A stretch of 31,679 bases of DNA, taken from positions 1-31,679 of the forward strand of contig JAEZJV010000085.1 of the NCBI GenBank assembly GCA_023415635.1. The letters are read 5' to 3'. The notes under the pieces are model-generated. The model searched no databases. It saw only the letters and a program-made list of their open reading frames with translations, and was not told the origin of the DNA. This DNA is from Bacillota bacterium. GTDB taxonomy: Bacteria; Bacillota; Clostridia; Lachnospirales; Lachnospiraceae. Made by a program: the position numbers and the translations under genes. This document shows positions 22,311-30,018 of this stretch, piece by piece (positions within the stretch are counted from its first letter, which is position 1; each line of letters begins with the position of its first letter).

Positions 22311-24230
22311 TTGAAGAAAAGAAAATTGATAGGGGTAATTATCTCTGAGGTTGAGGGCAGCTATCAGAATAAGCTTCTCAAGGGAATTATATCGGAATGC
22401 TACGCGCTGGACTACGATGTGGCGGTATTCTCAACTCTAATCAAGGATTCTGGGTTACCGGAGTATAAGCAGGGAGAGAAGAACATCTTTAACCTGATGA
22501 ACTTTGATTTATTTGATGGAATTATTGTTGCGGGAATCACATTGGCTATTAAGGACCTGCCTCATGAAATCGAGCAGCTTATCCTTAAAAAATGCAGATG
22601 TCCGGTATTATTCGTAGATATGAGTTCGAGATATTTTCCGAGTGTCTATACCAATGACAGGAAGCCGATGGAGCAGCTGACGGATCATCTGATTGAGGTT
22701 CATGGATATCGGAAGATTTTGTGTCTGGCCGGACACAAGAGTAATATCTCTACCATCAGCAGAGTGGCAGGCTTTAAGGATTCCTTTCACAAGCACGGGC
22801 TTCCTTTAGATGAGAAGCAGATCCTATATGACGGAGATTTTAATTATCCCAGTGGTGAGAAATTGGCCAGTAGACTGATAAATAGGGAGATCGATTGGCC
22901 TGATGCTGTAGTGTGTATCAGTGACTACATGGCTATTGGACTTGCAGACGAGCTGACCAGACAGGGTATTCTTGTTCCCGAGGAAATCGCTGTGACTGGT
23001 TATGATGCCTCAGATGAGGCAGTAATCTGTCAGACGATGATCACAACCTACTCACCGCCGGTGAAGCAGACCGGTGTGGAGGCGGTAGGGGAGTTGACCA
23101 GACTGATGACGGGAGAGCTTCCGGTACCGAGTAATAACTACCCCGGGAAATTAGAGATCGGGCACAGCTGTGGTTGTAATGATATTGATTATATGAAGCG
23201 AAGCGGTATGGTCCGACTAAGAGCAAAAACTGAGGATTATAAGGTACTTCTGGACAGCTATATGACGGAAGCACTGTACTCTGTTATGGATCTGGAGGAT
23301 TGTGTAAATCAGCTTTGTGAATATCTGTACCTGATCAAGGATTATTCGGATTTTTTTCTGTGCCTGAGTGAGAATTGGGATGGAAGTGCAGATAATTATA
23401 GCATTGAACCGAAGGAATTTCTGAAGACGGAGTATTCAGAACGGATGATTTTGGCACTTGCTGCAAGAAAGAAGAAATGTGAAATCAGCAATACCATATT
23501 TGATACGAAGGATATGCTTCCTGATCTGTGGGAAGAGAGAGAGTATCCTATGGCCTATTATTTTACGCCGATGCATTTTAGGCAATGTTGCATCGGATAT
23601 TCCGTACTGACTTACGGGAACAAGGTACAGACCTTTGATATTATATACCGTAACTGGTGCAGGATTGTCATGAATGCCCTGGAATTCAACAGGAGCCATC
23701 GCAAGTTATACCGAACCTCCTTCCGAGATGTCCTGACAGGGATATTCAATCGTAGCGGCCTAGAACTAAATCAGCAGCGAACTGTGAATGAAGCAAATGC
23801 TCTCGGACGGAAGGTATTTGTGCTGATGGCGGATCTTGATAACTTAAAAACGGTGAATGACCAGTACGGACATCAGGAGGGGGATAATATTATATCCATC
23901 GTGGCACATGCCTTTCAGAGCAATTGCAAGACCCATGATATCTGTGCAAGAATAGGTGGAGACGAATTTCTTGTCATAGGCATCGACGGAGAAGGAAAGG
24001 ATTCGATGGACAGCTATATCGCGGCGGTTACCCAGGATATCGAGAATTATAATGAAACCTCCAAAAAGCCTTATGAGATCGAGACCAGTATCGGAGCAAT
24101 CAGTAATTATATCGAGGATTATAAAAACATTAAGACAATGATAGATCAGGCTGACCAGGTCATGTATTACCATAAAGCCATCAATAAGAAGGAACGGTTG
24201 GAGAGAAACAGAGAAATAATAGAAAGATAA
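22311..24230 (+). CDS. Diguanylate cyclase with a LacI-type periplasmic-binding-like sensor domain
   Basis: A 639-residue cytoplasmic protein starting at TTG, the only start after an in-frame TAA, with GGGGAG upstream. Residues about 5-290 resemble the sugar-binding domain of LacI/GalR regulators (KLIGVIISE at the start, VAVTGYDASDEA near 225-235) but without a DNA-binding helix-turn-helix. A linker of about 170 residues with Cys-rich patches follows. The C-terminal GGDEF domain (about 465-635) has DxLT-like DVLTGIFNRSG, the metal-binding MADLDNLK, and GGDEF at 549-553, so it should make cyclic di-GMP. The inhibitory I-site RxxD is replaced by KTHD (540-543), so product feedback may be weak. 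No membrane helix. The sensor presumably binds an intracellular small molecule, which is inferred. Confidence 0.9.
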   Translation: MKKRKLIGVIISEVEGSYQNKLLKGIISECYALDYDVAVFSTLIKDSGLPEYKQGEKNIFNLMNFDLFDGIIVAGITLAIKDLPHEIEQLILKKCRCPVLFVDMSSRYFPSVYTNDRKPMEQLTDHLIEVHGYRKILCLAGHKSNISTISRVAGFKDSFHKHGLPLDEKQILYDGDFNYPSGEKLASRLINREIDWPDAVVCISDYMAIGLADELTRQGILVPEEIAVTGYDASDEAVICQTMITTYSPPVKQTGVEAVGELTRLMTGELPVPSNNYPGKLEIGHSCGCNDIDYMKRSGMVRLRAKTEDYKVLLDSYMTEALYSVMDLEDCVNQLCEYLYLIKDYSDFFLCLSENWDGSADNYSIEPKEFLKTEYSERMILALAARKKKCEISNTIFDTKDMLPDLWEEREYPMAYYFTPMHFRQCCIGYSVLTYGNKVQTFDIIYRNWCRIVMNALEFNRSHRKLYRTSFRDVLTGIFNRSGLELNQQRTVNEANALGRKVFVLMADLDNLKTVNDQYGHQEGDNIISIVAHAFQSNCKTHDICARIGGDEFLVIGIDGEGKDSMDSYIAAVTQDIENYNETSKKPYEIETSIGAISNYIEDYKNIKTMIDQADQVMYYHKAINKKERLERNREIIER

Positions 24231-24295
24231 GCACTAACAACATATCGCATTCAATGCATAGTATATAATATAACTATTTAATAGGAGCATTGATT

Positions 24296-24892
24296 GTGGA
24301 AGATTTTTCAATATCAAGTCAGAGTAGCCGAGATAGAGATCATGATGATGTGATTAGAACCCGAGATTCTGTAATAGAAGAAATCCGTTCCGATAAAAAT
24401 ACCGGTTACGTCACAATCTCATATGGAGTTATGGGCAATTATAATGTGCTTCATATGGAGCTTGTCACTTTGGTTGTCACCAGAGATACTATTATTGAGG
24501 ATAGATCCGGGCGTAGCTTATCCTTTCGGGACTTAAGAGAGGGAATGATTGTTAATGCTACATTTTCGTCCGCAATGACAAGGAGTATCCCGCCGCAGGC
24601 CAGAGCATTTAGAATTATTGTGGTCAGTAGAGGCGAGGTATCCAATGTCACCGTGGGAAGAGTGCTAGAGGTTGATCTGAGGAATGGGTTTTTATACACA
24701 GGAAATGCCAACGACAGATACAGTCAAATGAGGTTTGTGATTACCAATTCCACCTTAATACTGGATAGAAAAGGGAACAAGATATCATTAAGAAATATTA
24801 GAGTAGGCCAAAGAGTAAGAGTGGAGCATGCCAAAAATCAGACCCTCAGCATACCCCCTCAAACAACAGCCTTTGTAGTACAGATTATCTAG
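24296..24892 (+). CDS. Internally duplicated beta-rich protein, function unknown
   Basis: A 198-residue protein from GTG at 24296; AGGAG (24283-24287) is correctly spaced for it and too close for the TTG at 24290. It contains two copies of an approximately 88-residue unit. Matching words are IIEDRSGRSLSFRDLREGM versus ILDRKGNKISLRNIRVGQ, then SIPPQARAF (97-105) versus SIPPQTTAF (185-193). Each unit alternates short beta strands as in DUF5666/OB-like folds. No signal peptide or membrane helix. A terminator follows. Not a family I can name with confidence. Confidence 0.75.
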   Translation: MEDFSISSQSSRDRDHDDVIRTRDSVIEEIRSDKNTGYVTISYGVMGNYNVLHMELVTLVVTRDTIIEDRSGRSLSFRDLREGMIVNATFSSAMTRSIPPQARAFRIIVVSRGEVSNVTVGRVLEVDLRNGFLYTGNANDRYSQMRFVITNSTLILDRKGNKISLRNIRVGQRVRVEHAKNQTLSIPPQTTAFVVQII

Positions 24893-24913
24893 CTAACTGA
24901 TTATTATTCTAAA

Positions 24914-24957
24914 AGGCTACTGTAAAATCACCAGAATTGGTATTTGTACAGTAGCCT
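24914..24957. terminator. Bidirectional terminator
   Basis: AGGCTACTGTA (24914-24924) pairs with TACAGTAGCCT (24947-24957) over 11 bases with a partly paired inner loop. CTATTTTAT follows on the plus strand and TTTAGAATAAT on the minus strand. It serves the converging genes on both sides. Confidence 0.8.
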
Positions 24958-24985
24958 CTATTTTATCAAAATATATACTCATGCC

Positions 24986-26374
24986 TTATATATTTTTTTC
25001 CTGATAGTTCATGGAATATCCGCTGGTGGTGACCTCGTTCAGATCCAGATAATCCTCCGAGGCTTCAATATTGCTGAGCTTCAATACGGCACCGTAGGGC
25101 TCCTTTAAAGAGAGCCTGTCACCTCTGCCTGAGAGGATCCATAGAATCTTATAGCCGCGGGGCTTTATCTTGAGCTTCTCCTCTCCTTTGCCGTCTGTAA
25201 AATAAATCAAAAGATTAATCGCATGATTATTGGCATATTCAAAGACAGGGCTGAAGCTCGTACCCCCTCTGCCACCGGTCCTTTCTTTGACATCCCTGAA
25301 GGTTTTGACAGGATATTCCCGTCGTATCGCGTCATCACATTCCAGAAGCGTAAGCTCATGGCGGTAATTCTTCAAGATGCTTAATACTTCTTTCATTGCC
25401 TGCTTAAATTCTTCGTCACTGATGCTGCCGCTGATGTCGAGGGCAAGGACAATCCTGGCTTTATGACTTCGAAGCTCTCCTCGCAGTTCCAGCCGATCCG
25501 GTTGCCTTCGGTTCCTTCTGGTTACGGTTTTTTTCTTATCATTCTCAACCGTTCCCAATAGCCTTCTCAGATATAGATTCCAAGGTAATTCACCCTTAGA
25601 GCCTCTCAGGGAGGCGAGTATATTGCTAAGGTATACGGGAAGTTCTCCCTTACTTGAAGCATTGACTGCCTTTTCCGTGAACTCCTGAAGAGTTTTTTCC
25701 TCAATAACACCGCTTTCTTCCCAGAGATCATGGGTTCTGGCAGCGTCAAAATCGCTCTCATACATTTTCAGAGTATCCATGTCCCCATTATCTTCTCTTA
25801 GGCTCATGACGGTCTGAAGCTGAGCCGCATAATATTCGAAGGATCTGTAGGGCTCGAGAGCAAGGGCATAATTCTGATTAATCCATTCCACTGTAACTGC
25901 GTAGGGAGGCAGAGGAGTAAGATACTTGTTGATAGCAAGGTCCATCGCCATATTGAGGACGACTGCACTGTATTGACCCTTCAGAGCCCTTGCCCTGGTC
26001 AGATGCATCGACAGGATATGGAGAATCTCATGCTTAAGGATGCTTTCCATTCGTCCTAAATCAAGCTTTAAGAAAATCAAGGGATTATAATAAATCACAT
26101 ACTTAGAAGTCTTGAAATTGACGGCAGCAGGGCTGCTGATATCGAAGCGGAGCTCCCTTGACATCTGGAATAGGAAATATCCATAAAAATTATCCTGATC
26201 CTCCAACAGCTTCAAATTCACCTGATCGATCAGTTCGAAAAAGGCGTGCTGATAATCCTCCGGGATACTGATCCGGTATTTACCGTCCTCCTCAACTGTC
26301 CGAAGAGAATGATAGATTAACTCGGTGGTCCTATCCAAAAGCTCCTTTGCACGCTGCTCAAAATGATTATCCAT
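24986..26374 (-). CDS. Putative metallopeptidase with C-terminal VWA-like domain (DUF2201 type)
   Basis: A 462-residue protein. The N-terminal part has the zinc-peptidase motif HEILH (115-119) in SILKHEILHILSMHL. The C-terminal part is a von Willebrand A-like domain with the metal-site motif DISGS (313-317) in VLALDISGSISDEEF and a second conserved stretch GGRGGTSFSPVF. A basic linker (about 278-292) separates them. It is the last gene of a minus-strand operon, 15 bases after the MoxR-type ATPase; MoxR and VWA proteins usually work together as chaperone and adaptor. In this family the peptidase activity is predicted rather than shown. No signal peptide. Confidence 0.87.
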   Translation of the reverse strand: MDNHFEQRAKELLDRTTELIYHSLRTVEEDGKYRISIPEDYQHAFFELIDQVNLKLLEDQDNFYGYFLFQMSRELRFDISSPAAVNFKTSKYVIYYNPLIFLKLDLGRMESILKHEILHILSMHLTRARALKGQYSAVVLNMAMDLAINKYLTPLPPYAVTVEWINQNYALALEPYRSFEYYAAQLQTVMSLREDNGDMDTLKMYESDFDAARTHDLWEESGVIEEKTLQEFTEKAVNASSKGELPVYLSNILASLRGSKGELPWNLYLRRLLGTVENDKKKTVTRRNRRQPDRLELRGELRSHKARIVLALDISGSISDEEFKQAMKEVLSILKNYRHELTLLECDDAIRREYPVKTFRDVKERTGGRGGTSFSPVFEYANNHAINLLIYFTDGKGEEKLKIKPRGYKILWILSGRGDRLSLKEPYGAVLKLSNIEASEDYLDLNEVTTSGYSMNYQEKNI

Positions 26375-26389
26375 AGCTTCACCTCCGGA

Positions 26390-27517
26390 TTATCCCCTGA
26401 CCGTAGTATAAGCATCAAAGTATAGCTCCACAAAATCCTCATTGTCAATGGCATACTGATATACCCTACCGTAGCTTTGCTTAATATCCTTCATAATACC
26501 GACTCTTAAGTCTATCGGATACAGCTTAAGGAATTCAATCAGTCGTGTGAGGTCGCTGTCTGTATCGGCAGAAGATGTACCTAGCTTCGAGTCCAAGGTC
26601 TTCAGGATATTTCTGGCGGACAGGTAGAGCCGGGTGTGGCTTTCCGTTCGGAGCTGTTCCTTCAAAGCCTCAGTCAGGGGAGCACCAAAAACATCATCAT
26701 AGGAAAGAAGGGGCTTGTGCTCTGTCTCTATAAAACTCAAGAATTCCGCTGCAATCATATTCCCTACATTTCCTCTGAGTACATTAAGGAATACAGATCT
26801 TGGAATGGTTTCCTTCTGCTCCTGATAAAGTCTGAGAGCCTTGGAAATCCTTTCATAGCTCCGCGGAGTCGCATTGATACCGCCTTCGTTGGTCTTCATC
26901 AGATACTCCGGATAGGTCGAGATAAACTCGATTACCTTCTGCTCAAGACCGGTCTCTATCGCCCAGTCGATCCATTGTCTGTAGTCGGGCTCCATAAATA
27001 GCCATACGAAACGGTTCTCCTGTGCAGCATCCATGTCCACTACCTGATAGTCGAAGCTTGAGCCGTATTTGCCGGAGGGGTTCATTGCGGCCAGCAGCTT
27101 AATGCTATCGGGAAGCCTGTAGCCGTTAATTTCCCGGTTCAGGATCAGATTCATCAGCTCCTGTTGGACTGTATGCTCACAGCGGTTGATCTCGTCGATA
27201 AATAGAAGGACAGTATTCCCTTTGGCAATCTCCTCGTCAATTTCTCTCAGCTTATAATGAACCGCATATACGGTGGTCTTTCGTTCTTCTTGTTTTCCAT
27301 AATTATCCGTGGTGACATAGGTCTCGATGGTCGGAAGACCGCCGATCTCACCCTCCTTCAGAAGGTTTCCGTCGATCACCACAAGACTCCAATGCCGATC
27401 TGTGGCAAGCTGCTTTGCCAGAGCAGTCTTTCCGATGCCGCTTTCTCCGACAAGTAAAGGCACTTCATCGGTTGCCATTATAAGTTCAACACTTTTTAAG
27501 GTATCAATAAAATTCAT
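26390..27517 (-). CDS. MoxR-type AAA+ ATPase
   Basis: A 375-residue AAA+ protein with Walker A GESGIGKT (24-31) and Walker B LLFIDEINR (104-112), and a later L-A-A-M-N-P-S-G sensor-1 segment. The long hairpin insert (about 65-90, VTTDNYGKQEERKTTVYAVH) is typical of the MoxR group. Such ATPases remodel protein or metal centres with a VWA partner, here the next gene downstream. GGAG precedes the ATG. The upstream repeat-protein gene ends 46 bases earlier, so all three genes are probably one transcript. Confidence 0.9.
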   Translation of the reverse strand: MNFIDTLKSVELIMATDEVPLLVGESGIGKTALAKQLATDRHWSLVVIDGNLLKEGEIGGLPTIETYVTTDNYGKQEERKTTVYAVHYKLREIDEEIAKGNTVLLFIDEINRCEHTVQQELMNLILNREINGYRLPDSIKLLAAMNPSGKYGSSFDYQVVDMDAAQENRFVWLFMEPDYRQWIDWAIETGLEQKVIEFISTYPEYLMKTNEGGINATPRSYERISKALRLYQEQKETIPRSVFLNVLRGNVGNMIAAEFLSFIETEHKPLLSYDDVFGAPLTEALKEQLRTESHTRLYLSARNILKTLDSKLGTSSADTDSDLTRLIEFLKLYPIDLRVGIMKDIKQSYGRVYQYAIDNEDFVELYFDAYTTVRG

Positions 27518-27563
27518 ATATATTCTCCAATCTGCCGAAGCCCATGAAGTTGGGCGGCATCTC

Positions 27564-28364
27564 CTATATCATTTTCAGTTTTTCATCAACTGCTATTTTT
27601 TTAGCTCTCTTACTTCCGTAGCGATGGAGGAACAGTAATTTATCCATCTGATTAATAGCACTCTGCTCTATCGTTCGGTAATTCAGAAAATCCCTGACAT
27701 AACGCTCCTCCACATCCTCCTGTGAGATTACTTCTCTCACTGCCGATTCCACATCCTCCTGTGTGACAAGCTTCATCACATATTTAAGTACTAAAAAGTT
27801 AACCTTCAGAAACTCCAGTAGCTTATCCTTATTCAGATCATTGATGTATTTGATGGCTTCCTCATTGCTCCTGACTGCGATCAACTCAGCCTGATAGGTA
27901 GGAGAGCTGATGAATCTTAACGCATCATAGCTTGCCGTAACGGCCTCTGCCTGTACGCTTGGGAAAGGGTCTTTGATAAACCGGATGGCATCATAATTCC
28001 TTCTGACAGCCATTAGCTGTAGCTCCTCACTGGGATTTGCGATAAATTTAATTGCCCAACCGGCCTGACGGAGCGCCAGTCGTATCACCTGCTCGGTCGG
28101 TTGCTTGATATATTCCAGATTAGTCCAGCCGCTTTGGACGGCTTTGATCATCATTTCCTCTGTAGGGGTATCGATGAATCTGATTGCGTGAGGATTATTG
28201 GTCAGAGCGAGTTCCTGCATCTCCTGAGTTGGCTGCTCTATATACTCCAGCAGCAGTCCGTTCATAGAAAGTGCAAGAAGCTTCATTTCATCTGTAGGGG
28301 CTGGTATGGAGGTGATGACGTGAGGATTTTTATGTATCATTTTAATCAGCTGAGAGGATTTCAT
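27564..28364 (-). CDS. 22-residue tandem-repeat (solenoid) protein, first gene of the MoxR/VWA operon
   Basis: A 266-residue protein, about 200 of which consist of roughly eight units of 22 residues with the pattern (I/L)-(R/E/K)-(F/Y)-I-x-x-P-T-x-E-x-x-x-x-A-(V/L)-x-x-x-x-x-(A/N); IRFIDTPTEEMMIKAVQSG is one example. The pattern predicts a right-handed or alpha-helical solenoid that would serve as a binding surface, akin to DUF4116-type repeats but with a shorter period. The last 60 residues are not repetitive and are helical and charged. As the operon's first gene it may select the substrate on which the MoxR ATPase and VWA peptidase act. This role is inferred from operon position alone. Confidence 0.8.
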   Translation of the reverse strand: MKSSQLIKMIHKNPHVITSIPAPTDEMKLLALSMNGLLLEYIEQPTQEMQELALTNNPHAIRFIDTPTEEMMIKAVQSGWTNLEYIKQPTEQVIRLALRQAGWAIKFIANPSEELQLMAVRRNYDAIRFIKDPFPSVQAEAVTASYDALRFISSPTYQAELIAVRSNEEAIKYINDLNKDKLLEFLKVNFLVLKYVMKLVTQEDVESAVREVISQEDVEERYVRDFLNYRTIEQSAINQMDKLLFLHRYGSKRAKKIAVDEKLKMI

Positions 28365-28378
28365 AGGAGGTCCTTTCC

Positions 28379-28387
28379 GGGGGGGGG
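28379..28387. repeat. Nine-base G tract (C tract on the operon strand)
   Basis: Nine consecutive G on the plus strand, 15 bases upstream of the repeat-protein start codon. It lies inside the short mRNA leader of the minus-strand operon. Tracts like this can slip during replication, or reflect a sequencing length error. Confidence 0.8.
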
Positions 28388-28417
28388 TGAAGCTAAAATC
28401 ACGATGGATTGGTTGTT

Positions 28418-28426
28418 ATTATACCA
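28418..28426 (-). promoter_or_regulatory. Extended -10 promoter of the repeat/MoxR/VWA operon
   Basis: Minus-strand TGGTATAAT (TG-N-TATAAT) about 55 bases before the start codon. A second TATAAT lies a further 15 bases upstream. No strong -35 is visible. Confidence 0.45.
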
Positions 28427-28537
28427 CGATATTATAAAAGTATCTAGAAAGTGATTGAAATAATTATTAGCATAAGGCGAGCGGTTATGGGAAATGCTGA
28501 CATCAATAAATATTGTGGTGGCTCAGGAGGGGGAGAC

Positions 28538-28566
28538 TTGTAACGGTATTTTACTTATGATAATAT
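28538..28566 (+). promoter_or_regulatory. Probable promoter of the Nudix gene
   Basis: TTGTAA (28538-28543), 17 bases, TAATAT (28561-28566). The start near 28573 would leave about 24 bases before ATG 28597 and would make the ATG at 28582 nearly leaderless. Confidence 0.5.
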
Positions 28567-28596
28567 CAGAGTAAAGGAAGAATGAAGGAGCAGAGC

Positions 28597-29004
28597 ATGA
28601 GAAGCATTGAAGTGGCAGCGGCAATTATAAAGGATAAGGACCGGATCTTTGCTACGCAGAGAGGATATGGGGAATTCACTGGGAGCTGGGAGTTTCCCGG
28701 AGGTAAAATCGAAGAGGGAGAAACACCACAGCAGGCCTTACTTCGTGAGATCAGAGAGGAGCTGGATGTAGAAGTTGAAGTAAAGGAATACTTTGCTACG
28801 GTTGAGTATGACTATCCAGGCTTTCACTTAACCATGCACTGCTTTCTCTGCGCAATAAAGGAGGGTACTTTGGTTCTGAAGGAACATTCATCTGCACAGT
28901 GGTTAACAAAGGAAACTCTAAATAGTGTGGAATGGTTACCTGCGGATGAGGGTTTGATTCGAAAGCTTGAGAATTGGTTAAATAAAACGATTAATCAGGG
29001 TTAA
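28597..29004 (+). CDS. Nudix hydrolase, MutT-like
   Basis: A 135-residue Nudix pyrophosphohydrolase. The Nudix box is complete: GGKIEEGETPQQALLREI then REELDV, spanning 35-58, with metal-binding Glu51, Glu54 and Glu55. The QRGYGEFTGSWEFPGG lead-in is typical of MutT/CTP-pyrophosphohydrolase proteins that clean oxidised nucleotides from the pool. Small and soluble. The start is set at 28597 because AAGGAG (28584-28589) stands seven bases before it; ATG 28582 in the same frame adds five residues. Exact substrate not readable from sequence. Confidence 0.9.
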   Translation: MRSIEVAAAIIKDKDRIFATQRGYGEFTGSWEFPGGKIEEGETPQQALLREIREELDVEVEVKEYFATVEYDYPGFHLTMHCFLCAIKEGTLVLKEHSSAQWLTKETLNSVEWLPADEGLIRKLENWLNKTINQG

Positions 29005-29030
29005 CTAAATATAGCATTCTGAACAGGAAA

Positions 29031-29069
29031 AAGGGTTCCGGAGTCCACGAGCATGACTTCGAAACCCTT
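29031..29069. terminator. Bidirectional terminator hairpin
   Basis: AAGGGTTCCGGAGTC (29031-29045) pairs with GACTTCGAAACCCTT (29055-29069) with one mismatch and one wobble pair. TTTTTCC follows on the minus strand; the plus-strand tail is ATACTATATA. Confidence 0.75.
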
Positions 29070-29095
29070 ATACTATATATACGACCCTGAAAGTG

Positions 29096-29728
29096 TCAAT
29101 AATCTACCAGCATGGCATCATTTAAGGACAGCTTTTTCTTACCTGTTACAAAATATTTTTCCATAGTCTTATGCGGCATATGTTCGGAATACAATAAAGG
29201 CAGATTTTGTTTAACCCTGTAATTGAACCATAGACAATATAATTCCAGGATGGGTTTATTGATGGAGGTGTACTTTAGCTGATACTCCTGCACATCGCAA
29301 TTGTTCATGAACAGAAAGAACTTGTTGGCGAATAGACGATCAACCATACTGATATCGATCACGCCTTCATTAACCATAAAATAAATCGTCTGAAAGAACA
29401 TGATATACTCACCCATCTTCCTTCCATCCTCAGGAGTAAATATAACATTAGTCCCATCCCTTTTCTCCTTTAACCTGGAATAAATATAGATGATATTCTC
29501 ATTATCCTGAAAATTGGAATTCAGAGTCAGGATAAACTCTGCTTTAGAGATATCCGCATCTTTTTTCATCTGATACCAGATAGCGACCACACCGATTATG
29601 GCAGTAATAAAGGTTGCGCTATTAGAAATAGATTCTCTAGTCAGCCGATTGAAAAGAGCAATAGAAATCATCATGATAAAAAAGATCAGTACAATAGTGA
29701 AAAACTTTCTACTATGCCCCAGCTTCAT
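29096..29728 (-). CDS. Two-helix membrane protein, function unknown
   Basis: A 210-residue protein starting at the ATG at 29728, chosen because GTGAGGA lies seven to eight bases upstream; the frame continues open to 29791 without a ribosome site. Two N-terminal membrane helices (about 10-27 and 38-54) are followed by a charged cytoplasmic domain. The two-helix then cytoplasmic-domain layout with SKAEFILTLNSNFQ resembles DUF4760-like or other small membrane-anchored hypotheticals found widely in bacteria. Single-gene unit facing a terminator. No function assigned. Confidence 0.75.
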   Translation of the reverse strand: MKLGHSRKFFTIVLIFFIMMISIALFNRLTRESISNSATFITAIIGVVAIWYQMKKDADISKAEFILTLNSNFQDNENIIYIYSRLKEKRDGTNVIFTPEDGRKMGEYIMFFQTIYFMVNEGVIDISMVDRLFANKFFLFMNNCDVQEYQLKYTSINKPILELYCLWFNYRVKQNLPLLYSEHMPHKTMEKYFVTGKKKLSLNDAMLVDY

Positions 29729-29822
29729 GGTTTTATCCTCACGTTTCTGTTTGATAATTAAATCATAGACTAAAAGGGAAGAAGGTGTCAAGTAATTTCC
29801 TATGTTCTATCCTTCAGAACTC

Positions 29823-29850
29823 AATGGCAGTAAGACTTTTTACTGTCATT
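29823..29850. other. Hairpin upstream of the hydrolase gene
   Basis: AATGGCAGTAA (29823-29833) and TTACTGTCATT (29840-29850) pair over 11 bases with one G-T, loop of six. No T-run on the plus strand follows; the role is unclear. Confidence 0.4.
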
Positions 29851-29933
29851 AGGAGGCTTCGATTTATTCATATATTTTTTAGGATTTTATGGATTGTAAA
29901 ACTAAACCACATGATCTATAATATGGTTTGATC

Positions 29934-29961
29934 TTACAATACTTAATATCATCCATATAAT
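29934..29961 (+). promoter_or_regulatory. Probable promoter of the hydrolase gene
   Basis: TTACAA (29934-29939), a 16-base spacer, TATAAT (29956-29961), about 57 bases before the ATG at 30019. Confidence 0.5.
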
Positions 29962-30018
29962 GCTATGAGCTTATAGCACTTATGTTATGTCGTTTTTAAC
30001 GGCGGAAGGGGAGAAACA

